Shown: positions 15,366 to 23,565 of the stretch, in pieces | How the letters are laid out: the number at the start of each line of letters is the position of its first letter | Position numbering within the stretch: the first letter of the stretch is position 1 | From: Ruminococcaceae bacterium UBA7212 | GTDB taxonomy: Bacteria > Bacillota > Clostridia > Oscillospirales > Acutalibacteraceae | NCBI GenBank assembly: GCA_002490525.1 | Contig: DKUE01000032.1 | Coordinates: 1 to 34,527, forward strand | DNA length: 34,527 nucleotides | Direction: 5' to 3' | Notes under the pieces: generated by a model | Database searches by the model: none | What the model was told of the DNA's origin: nothing | Seen by the model: the letters and a program-made list of their open reading frames with translations, nothing else | Program-made: the position numbers and the translations under genes

Positions 15366-18300
15366 ACTGAGGTACCGTCCTCCACAGCCTGCATTATAAA
15401 GCGGAATGAAATTCGGTCTTTAAATGTAAAGCGATATTGCTCTAATGCGTCAGGACCGCAGGCATTGGAACCTGCCCCGCGCATAAATCCGTCAATGGAT
15501 AGGAACGTAGTGTTCTGCGCATGTAAATCCTCGCGGTGTTTTGCTTCGCAAAGCAAGCTTTGCGTGTAGTCGTGCACGCTGAAGCTGAATTTCGGTGCAC
15601 CGAAAATCTGAACGCCGATGCCGTTTTCATCCGTCAAAGTTAAGCGCTTTGTACCGCCGTGATTGCCGTTGTCTTGCGGTTTAATATAGTTTTCATGCAT
15701 GCCTGCAACAGTGCTGCGGTACAGCCCGACAGGCGACTGTGCATTAAAATCGCACATGTTTTCTTTTTCACCGCGCCCATAGTATTCTACATTTGAAAAT
15801 GTTTTCGGCAATTCAATTGTTACACCGAAACGCGGCAAATCCTTATCGCTGAACAGCTTTTTGTCAAGTGCGGCTTCGACTTTCAACGTGCCGTCCGCAT
15901 AGACCGCATAGGTCAGTTCACAGATATACCATGTGCAAAGGCCCAGAGCCATTTTGTAGCGGCACTTGACCAGTACACATTCATCTGCGGACTTCGCAGC
16001 CATATTTACAAATACGGGCTTCACCTTCGGCAGCTTTTTGCGGTCCCACTTCGGATGCCATGCATAGGAATCATTGTCAATCGGTGCGCGGTAGATATTC
16101 GGTACAAAACCGAATTTTCCGTCTGCGGGATTCTGATTTAACCGTTCTTTGCCGTTTACACAATAGCTTTGCAGTGCACCGCTCTTTCGGTCAAAAGAAA
16201 GCGCACAGGTAGGGGAGACAATTTTATATTTGCCGTTTTCTTCAGAAAGCGTCAGCTTTCCGTTCTTTCGAATCTCCGCTGTCAGCGGTGCATCCTGTAT
16301 TACAAATTGCTCGCGGGCAATCTGCGTACCGCTTACTGTGTCAATATAGGTAAGATTCAGACGGCAATCCTTTTTCTCGTTACTGCATGCGGCGGGAATT
16401 TCCTTGGTGACTTCCTGACAGGGCGGAATGTCTAAAACAAATTCGCCGTTCTGCGTTTGCATGCCGTTTTCAAGCAGTGCCCACTGCACCGTGATGTAAT
16501 CCGCATTGCGGAAACGGTTGGTGTTTGTAAATTTATAGACTTGCGCACCGACCTTTTGTGCACGCAGGGGGCGATATACCTCTTTCATTTCCAGCGCGCC
16601 TGTGTGCGGTGTGCGGTCGGGATAAAACAGACCGTCTACACAGAAGTTGCTGTCGTGCATCTCCTCGCCGTGGTCGCCGCCGTAGGTGTATTCGTATTTG
16701 TACTTTTTGTCATCAGGCATATGGAATACGGCGTGGTCGCACCATTCCCAAATACAGCCGCCCATCAGCTTGTCGCTGGAATAAAACAGCTGCCAGTAGT
16801 CTTCTAAGCTTCCGGGACCTACGCCCATAGCGTGTGCATATTCGCAAAGGAAAAACGGTTTGCCGATGTATTTTTCGCCGCGCGTGCCGTCACGGTATTT
16901 TTGCACATCTTTGATTTCCGTATACATTTCGGAAATCACGTCATATGCTACGCGTTTTGTGCGGATTGCACCCTCGTAATGCACGGGGATTTCGGGACAG
17001 ACCGATTTCAGATACGCATTGCACGCATCCTGATTGCAGTAACCGCCGGCTTCATTGCCTAAAGACCACATGGTGACAGACGGATGGTTGCGGTCACGCA
17101 TATACATCCGTTTTACGCGGTCAACATAGTGTGCTTCCCATTTCGGGTCATGGCTGATAAGATTGGGTTTGTAAAGCTTGTGCGGACCGACGGAACCCGT
17201 GCCGTGGGTTTCAATATCTGCCTCGTCCACAATGTAAAGACCCATTTGGTCTGCAAGCGTCAGCAGTATCGGGTCGGGCGGATAATGCGAAGTGCGCACA
17301 GTGTTGACATTGAACTGCTTCATTAATTGTAAGTCGCGCAGAATATCCGCAGCGGACAGCACATAGCCCGTGACAGGATGGCTGTCATGGTGGTTGACGC
17401 CCTTCATTTTAATATGTACACCGTTAAATTTGAAGACTTCGCCGTCAATGCGGATATTTTTAAATCCGGTGACATTCCGAATAACTTCTTTTGCTTCGCC
17501 GTCCTTTTTCAGGGTGATGAATAAGTCATACACCGTCGGAATTTCAGCATTCCATTCTTGGACCTTAAGTGCGTCAAATGCGAATACTGTATTCGCGGCG
17601 GCGGGGAGTTCGGCTGTCGCGAGAACGGCTTTGCCGTCACAAAGCGCCGCCTCTGCGGTGTAACCGTTCAGGTCGCCCGAAACGGCAACCGAAAGCTTTA
17701 AATCATAAGTACCGTTCAAAGCGGGCTTTGTTTTCACCTCAAAATCCGTTACGGTAGTTTTCTCTAAGCAGTAAAGCAGAACATCGCGGAAAATGCCGGT
17801 TTCACGGAACATATCCTGGCACTCTAAATATGTGCCTGTGCTAAAGCGGTGCACCACGCACAGCAATTCGTTTTCACCTGCATGCACATGTTCGGTAATA
17901 TCAAACTCCGCTGTGTTGTGCGAACCCTCGCTGTATCCGACATATGCCCCGTTTACATATACGTCAATACACGGTGCAACGCCCAAAAAGCTTAAAATAT
18001 ATTGTTTTTCCATGCTGTTTACAGAAAAAACTTTGCGGTATACACCGACGGAAAGCTCTTTCGGCAGTTCAGGCGGCATTAAATGAAATTCATATCTCGA
18101 ATTGAGATATACAGGCGGGCGGTAGCCTGTGCGCTGCCAGGTAGAGGGCACGGTAATTGTGTCAAACTGCACCTGCTCCGTGTCGAACTGCGTCGGCAAA
18201 AGTGCGGTTTTATCATAGTATTTAAATGACCAGTCGTCACCCGAAAGCACCTTTACAAGATCGCTTTTATAACGTTCAGTGCAGGCATCCGTTTTGCGCA

Positions 18301-18406
18301 GGGCGGCTTTATCCGTATACGGAATAAAGTACGCGCGCGCAGGCAAAACATTTTCTTCAAATTTCCCGAAGTCACGGTAATTGCTTCGGTTTAAGGTGTA
18401 CTGCAT
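15362..18406 (-). CDS. GH2 beta-galactosidase (LacZ-type)
   Basis: 1014 residues, full LacZ length. The start at 18404-18406 is chosen because AAGGGGA precedes it by 7 nt; an ATG 24 bases earlier has no such site. Domains run in order: sugar-binding jelly roll (about 45-215), immunoglobulin-like domain (about 217-315), TIM barrel (about 316-620), and the beta-galactosidase small-chain domain (about 740-1010). The acid/base is Glu452 (WSLGNEAGG) and the nucleophile Glu522 (FLCEYAHAMGVG). No signal peptide, so it acts in the cytoplasm on imported galactosides. It heads an operon with the overlapping GNAT gene. Together with the GH29 and GH95 fucosidases it fits breakdown of fucosylated galactosides. 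Confidence 0.95.
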   Translation of the reverse strand: MQYTLNRSNYRDFGKFEENVLPARAYFIPYTDKAALRKTDACTERYKSDLVKVLSGDDWSFKYYDKTALLPTQFDTEQVQFDTITVPSTWQRTGYRPPVYLNSRYEFHLMPPELPKELSVGVYRKVFSVNSMEKQYILSFLGVAPCIDVYVNGAYVGYSEGSHNTAEFDITEHVHAGENELLCVVHRFSTGTYLECQDMFRETGIFRDVLLYCLEKTTVTDFEVKTKPALNGTYDLKLSVAVSGDLNGYTAEAALCDGKAVLATAELPAAANTVFAFDALKVQEWNAEIPTVYDLFITLKKDGEAKEVIRNVTGFKNIRIDGEVFKFNGVHIKMKGVNHHDSHPVTGYVLSAADILRDLQLMKQFNVNTVRTSHYPPDPILLTLADQMGLYIVDEADIETHGTGSVGPHKLYKPNLISHDPKWEAHYVDRVKRMYMRDRNHPSVTMWSLGNEAGGYCNQDACNAYLKSVCPEIPVHYEGAIRTKRVAYDVISEMYTEIKDVQKYRDGTRGEKYIGKPFFLCEYAHAMGVGPGSLEDYWQLFYSSDKLMGGCIWEWCDHAVFHMPDDKKYKYEYTYGGDHGEEMHDSNFCVDGLFYPDRTPHTGALEMKEVYRPLRAQKVGAQVYKFTNTNRFRNADYITVQWALLENGMQTQNGEFVLDIPPCQEVTKEIPAACSNEKKDCRLNLTYIDTVSGTQIAREQFVIQDAPLTAEIRKNGKLTLSEENGKYKIVSPTCALSFDRKSGALQSYCVNGKERLNQNPADGKFGFVPNIYRAPIDNDSYAWHPKWDRKKLPKVKPVFVNMAAKSADECVLVKCRYKMALGLCTWYICELTYAVYADGTLKVEAALDKKLFSDKDLPRFGVTIELPKTFSNVEYYGRGEKENMCDFNAQSPVGLYRSTVAGMHENYIKPQDNGNHGGTKRLTLTDENGIGVQIFGAPKFSFSVHDYTQSLLCEAKHREDLHAQNTTFLSIDGFMRGAGSNACGPDALEQYRFTFKDRISFRFIMQAVEDGTSV

Positions 18407-18461
18407 AATTTGTTCCCCTTTGCTTAGCATAGTAAGGCTATGGTATCATATTTTGCGGGAC

Positions 18462-18491
18462 TTGACAATCCGTTTTGCGAAAACTTATAAT
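18462..18491 (+). promoter_or_regulatory. Sigma-A promoter of the AlkD-like gene
   Basis: TTGACA (18462-18467), 18-bp spacer, TATAAT (18486-18491). On the other strand the same TTGACA region reads TTGTCA and may serve the beta-galactosidase gene with a weak -10, which would make the two promoters overlap. Confidence 0.82.
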
Positions 18492-18539
18492 ATAAACCGA
18501 AACCGTATACCGATAGAATAAAAACGGAGATGCACACAA

Positions 18540-19259
18540 ATGTCTTTTACCGATACAGTATGGAGCAATGCGGCATATGCCGCTTTTTTACAAACGCTCA
18601 AACAACTTGCCGACTCGAAATACAAGGCGTTTCACGAGCGGCTGTGCAAAACCTCGGGCGCAGAAATTCTCGGGGTGCGCAGTCCCGAAACCAAACGGAT
18701 TGCCAAAGAGATTGCAAAAGGGGATGCCGCAGGTTTTCTGGCACTCGCGGGGGATACATATTATGAGGAATTACTGATTAAAGGCTTTGTAATTGCCTTT
18801 TTAAAAGTATCTCTGAACGATAAGCGACCGTTGATAGACGGCTTTATTCCGCAAATCGACAATTGGGCGGTGTGCGACAGCTTTTGTGCCGCTTTAAAGC
18901 CGAAACGGGGAGAAGAAGAAACGCTGTACCGACTGTGCTTGGATTATCTTGCAAAACCGGGCGAGTACGAACGCCGCGCCGCGATTGTGCTTTTAATGGA
19001 CCATCTCGTTACAGACGAATATACAGACCGTATTTTTACGTTGCTTGCAGGCGTACAGTGCGATTGTTATTATGTGCATATGGCGGTGGCATGGTGTGTG
19101 CAGGTATGTTTCGTAAAAAACAAAGAAAAAACACTCGATTTTTTGAGAACCGATGCGTTAGATGTGCAGACGCACAATAAAGCTATTCAAAAAATCACGG
19201 AATCCAACCGTGTAACCCAAGAGGAGAAAGCCCTTGTATGTACTTTGAAACGTGTATAA
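18540..19259 (+). CDS. DNA alkylation repair protein, AlkD-like HEAT-repeat glycosylase
   Basis: 239 residues, all-helical AlkD/AlkC superfamily size. AlkD-type enzymes excise positively charged 3- and 7-alkyl purines without flipping the base. Key residues fall at the same positions as in Bacillus AlkD: Trp109 and Asp113 (QIDNWAVCDSF), with Arg145/146 (YERRAAIVLLMDH) near the expected Arg148. GGAG lies 10 nt before the ATG. Monocistronic: it has its own promoter and terminator. It is not linked in function to the glycosidase genes around it. Confidence 0.9.
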   Translation: MSFTDTVWSNAAYAAFLQTLKQLADSKYKAFHERLCKTSGAEILGVRSPETKRIAKEIAKGDAAGFLALAGDTYYEELLIKGFVIAFLKVSLNDKRPLIDGFIPQIDNWAVCDSFCAALKPKRGEEETLYRLCLDYLAKPGEYERRAAIVLLMDHLVTDEYTDRIFTLLAGVQCDCYYVHMAVAWCVQVCFVKNKEKTLDFLRTDALDVQTHNKAIQKITESNRVTQEEKALVCTLKRV

Positions 19260-19260
19260 A

Positions 19261-19299
19261 ACCGGTAGGGAACGACATGCAAGGCCGTTTCCTACCGGT
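19261..19299 (+). terminator. Hairpin after the AlkD-like gene
   Basis: A 14-bp inverted repeat (ACCGGTAGGGAACG with CGTTTCCTACCGGT, one GU pair) directly after the stop codon, followed by CATTTT. Confidence 0.75.
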
Positions 19300-19370
19300 C
19301 ATTTTGAGCGAAGTGAAGAATCTCAATTAAAATATTTTTTCTCTGTGCCGTGTAAGATTCTGGAATGACA
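19298..19370. repeat. Dispersed palindromic repeat, copy 3
   Basis: GTCATTTTGAGCGAAGTG, then AAGAATCT, at the left and AGATTCTGGAATGACA at the right form imperfect inverted ends like those of 1683-1772. The middle is AT-rich. It sits just after a terminator, as copy 1 does. Confidence 0.65.
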
Positions 19371-19460
19371 GGCTTCATAATGCAATGTGCCAATTTTCCC
19401 AGGCCTGTGACGACGGAAGAACCAAATCAGTTGTCCCGTAAAAAGCAGAAAGGAAAAACG

Positions 19461-19940
19461 ATGGAAATTGTCGAATATGCCCCGCAGTATGCGGAATCCG
19501 TAAAAGATTTGCTTGCGGAACTGCAAGCGTATATTGCCGAGGCGGATACAGAAAAACGGAATATTTTGACCGATGATTTCAGAGATAAATACTTTGAAAA
19601 AACGATGCGGGAAGTGAACGGGTGCAACGGAAAAATTTTTTTGGCGGCGGAAAACAATTCGGTAATCGGTTTGGCTGTCGGCATTGTTGAGAGCGAAGAA
19701 ACGGAAACCTATTGCTTTCGTGCGCCGAAACGCGGCCGTATCACCGAGTTGGCGGTTACAAAAAATGCACGGAACAGCGGCATCGGAAAAGCTTTGCTTC
19801 ACGAAGCGGAAGCCTATTTGCGAGCACTTGGCTGTAAAGAGCTTTTACTCGAGGTGCTTGCGGATAATACACAGGCTTGCGCGTTCTATAAGACCAAGGG
19901 GTATTGCTTACGCACCCTTGAAATGATGAAAAAGCTTTGA
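19461..19940 (+). CDS. GNAT family N-acetyltransferase
   Basis: 159 residues from the ATG at 19461, chosen for the AGAAAGGA site 8 nt upstream; the open frame extends into the upstream repeat but shows no protein-like sequence there. One GNAT domain: KIFLAAENNSVIGLAVGIV (beta strands 2-3), the acetyl-CoA loop ELAVTKNARNSGIGKALLHEAE (about 94-115, with R-N-S-G-I-G), and LEVLADNTQACAFYKTKGYCLR (motif B). The form resembles amino-group acetyltransferases of the RimI/PhnO type. Substrate unknown. It converges on rpmB and shares a terminator with it. Confidence 0.88.
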   Translation: MEIVEYAPQYAESVKDLLAELQAYIAEADTEKRNILTDDFRDKYFEKTMREVNGCNGKIFLAAENNSVIGLAVGIVESEETETYCFRAPKRGRITELAVTKNARNSGIGKALLHEAEAYLRALGCKELLLEVLADNTQACAFYKTKGYCLRTLEMMKKL

Positions 19941-19961
19941 CGCGCTTTCAGCATACGAAAA

Positions 19962-19986
19962 AACGCCTGTCAACCTGACAGGCGTT
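19962..19986 (-). terminator. Terminator of rpmB, shared with the GNAT gene
   Basis: 11-bp perfect stem AACGCCTGTCA/TGACAGGCGTT with a 3-nt loop, followed on the minus strand by a run of U residues. On the plus strand it is followed by AAAT only. Confidence 0.9.
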
Positions 19987-20008
19987 AAATCTTTTCGATT
20001 GACTGCAA

Positions 20009-20197
20009 TCAAACTGCGCGGGTAACCTTACCGGAGCGCAGGCAACGTGTGCAAGCGTACACTCTTTTAGGAGAGCCGTTTACGATTGCTTTCACTCTTT
20101 TTACATTAGGTTTCCAGGTTCTGTTGGAACGTCTGTGCGAGTGAGAAACCTTGATGCCGAAAGCAACATCTTTACCGCAGAATTCACACTTAGCCAT
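20009..20197 (-). CDS. rpmB: 50S ribosomal protein L28
   Basis: 62 residues, the normal length for bacterial L28. MAKCEFCGKDVAFGIKVSHS opens the protein, and SHRRSNRTWKPNVKRVKA is the conserved rRNA-binding part. Four Cys (C4, C7 and the CTRC pair near 53-56) make it a zinc-ribbon C+ form, which in some bacteria has a Cys-less paralogue used in zinc shortage. GGGAGG precedes the ATG. Promoter: minus-strand TTGCTT (20256-20261), 17 bp, TAATAT (20233-20238). It is divergent from recA. Confidence 0.97.
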   Translation of the reverse strand: MAKCEFCGKDVAFGIKVSHSHRRSNRTWKPNVKRVKAIVNGSPKRVYACTRCLRSGKVTRAV

Positions 20198-20232
20198 TTC
20201 GTGGCACCTCCCTTTTTTCAGTAACAGCCAAT

Positions 20233-20261
20233 ATATTAACAGAAACCGCGCCGAAAAGCAA
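20233..20261 (-). promoter_or_regulatory. Sigma-A promoter of rpmB
   Basis: TTGCTT, 17-bp spacer, TAATAT read on the minus strand, 36 bp before the start codon. Between it and the recA promoter is a small TTTGCG...CGCAAA palindrome (20306-20325) of unknown role. Confidence 0.75.
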
Positions 20262-20339
20262 GTCTTTTTTTGAAAAAAACCAAAAAATGAGAAAAAAGCA
20301 AAAAATTTGCGCCCCCATACGCAAAAAATAAAAAAAGTA

Positions 20340-20390
20340 TTGCATTTTACATTTGTTTAGTATATAATCAATTTAACGAACATTTGTGCG
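20340..20390 (+). promoter_or_regulatory. recA promoter with LexA (SOS) box
   Basis: TTGCAT (20340-20345), 17-bp spacer, TATAAT (20363-20368). Just downstream CGAACATTTGTGCG (20377-20390) matches the Gram-positive LexA/DinR box CGAAC-N4-GTTCG in nine of ten bases. A repressor there would block initiation, so recA-recX is very likely DNA-damage inducible. Confidence 0.85.
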
Positions 20391-20409
20391 ATTTGGAGGA
20401 CATTGTTTT

Positions 20410-21543
20410 ATGGCAGATAAAAATAAAGCGCTGGAAACCGCGCTGACACAAATTGAAAAAAAGTACGGCGCAGGCGCAATTATGCGTTTGGGTGAAAGCA
20501 AATCGCTGAATGTTGAGGCGATTCCCACAGGCTCACTGCTTTTGGATATTGCTACGGGTATCGGCGGTCTTCCGAAAGGCAGAATTATCGAAATGTTCGG
20601 ACCTGAATCTTCGGGTAAAACCACGCTGGCTCTGCATGCGGTTGCTGAGGCACAGAAAGCGGGCGGCGAAGCCGCGTTTGTGGACGCCGAGCATGCGCTT
20701 GACCCCGTTTATGCTGCCAATTTGGGCGTGGATATTGATTCTCTTTTGGTTTCTCAGCCTGATAACGGTGAGCAGGCGCTCGAAATTGTAGAGGCGCTTG
20801 CACGCTCGGGTGCATTGGATTTGATTGTTGTGGACTCGGTTGCCGCACTTGTACCGCGCGCCGAAATTGACGATGATATGGGCGACAGCCATGTAGGTCT
20901 GCACGCACGTCTGATGTCGCAGGCCATGCGTAAGCTGACAGCGGTTATTTCTAAGTCCAATACCGTGATTATCTTTATCAACCAGCTGCGTGAAAAAGTC
21001 GGCGTTGTGTACGGCAACCCCGAAGTCACTACGGGCGGACGCGCGCTGAAGTTCTATTCGACCATGCGTATCGATGTGCGCCGTGTGGAGTCTCTCAAAG
21101 GCACGGGCGGGGAGTTTGTCGGTTCACGCACGAAGGTAAAAATTGTAAAGAATAAGGTTGCGCCGCCTTTCAAAACGGCAGAGTTTGACATTATGTACGG
21201 TGAAGGTATCTCCCGCGTGGGCGAGGTGCTGGATTCTGCAGTTTCTTTAAATATCGTGAAAAAAAGCGGTGCGTGGTTTTCCTATAACGGTGAGCGTCTC
21301 GGGCAGGGGCGCGACAATGTAAAAGCACTGTTAAAAACCAATACGGCGCTGTGTGAAGAAATTGAAAAACAGGTACGCGAACAGCTTGCGAATACTGCGG
21401 CGGCACCTGTAAAATCCGGCGGCGACAAACCGAAGGCAAAAGTGATTGATCCTGCCGATGAACCGATTGCCTATAAGCCCGTTGCGACCACCAAAGCCGC
21501 CGCACGTGCCAAAATTGACGTAGCGGTCGATGATGACGAATGA
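20410..21543 (+). CDS. recA: Recombinase RecA
   Basis: 377 residues from the ATG at 20410 (GGAGG ten bases upstream); an ATG 24 bases earlier lies over the ribosome site and is rejected. RecA forms the nucleoprotein filament for strand exchange and stimulates LexA self-cleavage. Walker A GPESSGKT is at 64-71, Walker B LIVVDSVAAL near 138-147, the loop-1/loop-2 regions (LMSQAMRKLT; FINQLREKVGVVYGNPEVTTGG) are intact, and the C-terminal tail is acidic (VDDDE). A LexA box lies in the promoter. The stop overlaps the recX start by four bases. Confidence 0.99.
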   Translation: MADKNKALETALTQIEKKYGAGAIMRLGESKSLNVEAIPTGSLLLDIATGIGGLPKGRIIEMFGPESSGKTTLALHAVAEAQKAGGEAAFVDAEHALDPVYAANLGVDIDSLLVSQPDNGEQALEIVEALARSGALDLIVVDSVAALVPRAEIDDDMGDSHVGLHARLMSQAMRKLTAVISKSNTVIIFINQLREKVGVVYGNPEVTTGGRALKFYSTMRIDVRRVESLKGTGGEFVGSRTKVKIVKNKVAPPFKTAEFDIMYGEGISRVGEVLDSAVSLNIVKKSGAWFSYNGERLGQGRDNVKALLKTNTALCEEIEKQVREQLANTAAAPVKSGGDKPKAKVIDPADEPIAYKPVATTKAAARAKIDVAVDDDE

Positions 21544-22163
21544 AAATCTCCTTTAAACCCGGAAAACTGAACAAAATGCATATCTATATTGATGAAGAAT
21601 ACCGTTTGACTGTCGATGATATGTTTTGGTTTTCGAGTCCTTGGCACAATTTAAAAGAAATCGAACCTGAGGAGCTGGCTGCTTTGGAAGAAGCGGTCAG
21701 CTCCCGCCGTGCGTTTAATGCGGCGTTGGATTTATTGTCGCGGCGCGACCATACAAAGCAGGAGCTTTTACGAAAGCTTACGGTGAAGCATACAGAGGAA
21801 GCGGCACGCGCCGCCGTGGAGCGTGCCGAGGCACTCGGTTATATTGATGAAGCGCGTTTTGCCGAAAATTATGCCGAGTCTCTGTACAGAAATAAGCGCT
21901 TCGGCGAACGGCGCATTGTGCAGGAATTACTGCGCAAAGGGATTCCGAGAGAAATTGCCGAAAATACGGTCGAAAACCTTGACAAAGACGGTGAAAATCG
22001 TATTATATTACTGTTGCGCGGAAAATACCGAACCGCGCTTTGCGATGAAAAGGGAAAACGGCGGGCAATCAACGGCCTTTTGCGCATGGGCTATTCCTAT
22101 TCGGAGATACGCGCCGCGTTTTCACAACTCGAGACTGAAACAGAGGAGCTTTACGATGCTTAA
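21540..22163 (+). CDS. recX: Regulatory protein RecX
   Basis: 207 residues. RecX binds RecA filaments and limits RecA activity. The three-helix repeats are visible: ALDLLSRRDHTKQELLRKL (about 62-80), EAARAAVERAEALGYIDEARFAENYAES and KRFGERRIVQELLRKGIPREIAENTV, then a third repeat to the end. The ATG overlaps the recA stop (ATGA), so RecX is made by coupling to RecA, a common arrangement. Its own 3' end overlaps rimO by eight bases. Confidence 0.96.
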   Translation: MKISFKPGKLNKMHIYIDEEYRLTVDDMFWFSSPWHNLKEIEPEELAALEEAVSSRRAFNAALDLLSRRDHTKQELLRKLTVKHTEEAARAAVERAEALGYIDEARFAENYAESLYRNKRFGERRIVQELLRKGIPREIAENTVENLDKDGENRIILLLRGKYRTALCDEKGKRRAINGLLRMGYSYSEIRAAFSQLETETEELYDA

Positions 22164-23481
22164 AAAAATCGGAATGATTTCACTCGGCTGTCCGAAAAAT
22201 CAAGTGGATGCCGAAATTATGCTGGCAAGTCTCGCCGAGGGCGGATTTGAAATTACCAATGAGGTGGACGGTGCCGACGCAGTAATTATTAATACCTGCG
22301 GTTTTATTGAGGATGCAAAAAAGGAAGCCATTGAGAATATACTGGATATGGCGGAACTGAAAAAAGAAGGCATTATCGGCAAAATTATTGTGACAGGCTG
22401 TCTTGCCGAGCGGTACCGAGAAGAGATTTTTACGGAGATTCCCGAAGTCGATGCAGTGGTCGGTTTGGGTTCCAACGCGGATATCTGCACGGTTTGCAAA
22501 CGCGTTTTAGAGGGTGAATCGGTAGAGGCTTTCGGTGAAAAGACCTGCCTGTCGCTGTCAGGCGAGCGGTTGCTCACCACGCCCGAATGGTTTGCATATC
22601 TGAAAATCGCCGAGGGTTGTTCCAACCACTGCACGTACTGCGCTATTCCTTCCATCCGCGGGGAATTCCGTAGCCGTCAGCCGGAGGATGTACTCGCTGA
22701 GGCGAAGCACTTGGCGGAAATGGGTGTAAAGGAATTGGTGGTTGTCGCGCAGGATACCACGCGCTACGGCGAGGATTTATACGGTAAATCCGCATTGCCC
22801 GCACTCTTAAAAGCGCTTTCAAAAATTGAAGGTATTGCGTGGATTCGTGTGCTGTACTGTTATCCTGAGCGTATCACCGATGAGCTGCTGGATGTGATTG
22901 CCGAGACGGAAAATATTGTGAAGTATTTGGATATTCCGATTCAGCATGCAGATTCGTCTGTGCTTAAGGCGATGAACCGCAAGGGCGATTATGACAGTCT
23001 GTTACAGCTGGTTCAGAAAATCCGTGCACGGATTCCAGATGCGGTTTTGCGTACGACCTTAATTACAGGCTTCCCCGGTGAAACAGAAGAGGCCTTCGAA
23101 ATGCTTTGCTCTTTTGTGAAGGAAGCAAGGTTTGACCGCTTGGGCTGTTTTGCTTATTCTGCCGAAGAGGGTACACCTGCTGCGTCTTTGCCGAATCAGA
23201 TTGATGCGGACGTAAAACGCGAACGCGGGGAAACCGTTATGGATATTCAATACCGTATTTTTGACGAGAAAAACCGTGAAAATATCGGCAAAATTTTGAA
23301 AACGGTTGTAGAGGGGTACGACCCGTATTCAGATAGTTACTTCGGCAGAACCTACCGAGATGCGCCCGATATTGACGGACAGGTGAGATTTACCTGCGGC
23401 TACGAACTGCATGAGGGTGAATTTGTAGAAGTCGAAATTTTCGATGTGTTGGATTATGATTTAATCGGAGAAGTGGTATAA
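22156..23481 (+). CDS. rimO: Ribosomal protein S12 methylthiotransferase RimO
   Basis: 441 residues. The start at 22156 is set by AGAGGAG seven bases upstream, inside recX, and by the family's opening IGMISLGCPKNQVDAE. RimO is a radical-SAM enzyme that adds a methylthio group to an Asp of S12. Two iron-sulfur sites are intact: Cys12, Cys48 and Cys82 in the UPF0004 domain, and Cys155, Cys159 and Cys162 (CSNHCTYC) in the radical-SAM core. A TRAM domain closes the protein. GRTYRDAPDIDGQVRF near the end is typical of RimO rather than MiaB. Last gene of the overlapping recA-recX-rimO run. Confidence 0.97.
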   Translation: MLKKIGMISLGCPKNQVDAEIMLASLAEGGFEITNEVDGADAVIINTCGFIEDAKKEAIENILDMAELKKEGIIGKIIVTGCLAERYREEIFTEIPEVDAVVGLGSNADICTVCKRVLEGESVEAFGEKTCLSLSGERLLTTPEWFAYLKIAEGCSNHCTYCAIPSIRGEFRSRQPEDVLAEAKHLAEMGVKELVVVAQDTTRYGEDLYGKSALPALLKALSKIEGIAWIRVLYCYPERITDELLDVIAETENIVKYLDIPIQHADSSVLKAMNRKGDYDSLLQLVQKIRARIPDAVLRTTLITGFPGETEEAFEMLCSFVKEARFDRLGCFAYSAEEGTPAASLPNQIDADVKRERGETVMDIQYRIFDEKNRENIGKILKTVVEGYDPYSDSYFGRTYRDAPDIDGQVRFTCGYELHEGEFVEVEIFDVLDYDLIGEVV

Positions 23482-23487
23482 AATTTA

Positions 23488-23565
23488 GAAAGGAGCGATA
23501 CAGCGCCCAAAACAGCCGTGCTTTACAGTGCTTTTTGTGCGTTTTTTTGTATCGTATAATGATTC
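23488..23565 (+). promoter_or_regulatory. SD-hairpin-AUG element before pgsA (copy A)
   Basis: GAAAGGAG (23488-23495) is followed without a gap by CGATACA (23496-23502), pairing perfectly with TGTATCG (23548-23554). Inside, GCGC (23503-23506) pairs GTGC (23537-23540) and AAAACAGC pairs GCTTTTT. A U-rich 3' bulge (23541-23547) separates the helices. The pgsA ATG is 11 nt past the outer helix and has no other ribosome site. The same design precedes apgM (27514-27590). A 13-codon reading frame (GTG 23518 to TAA 23559) also lies within it. Confidence 0.6.

Noticed and set aside
23488..23554. Hairpin before pgsA as just the rimO terminator
   Set aside because: The U-run is inside a longer perfect outer helix, a strong Shine-Dalgarno precedes it, and the second copy before apgM lacks a good U-run. 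It may still attenuate.
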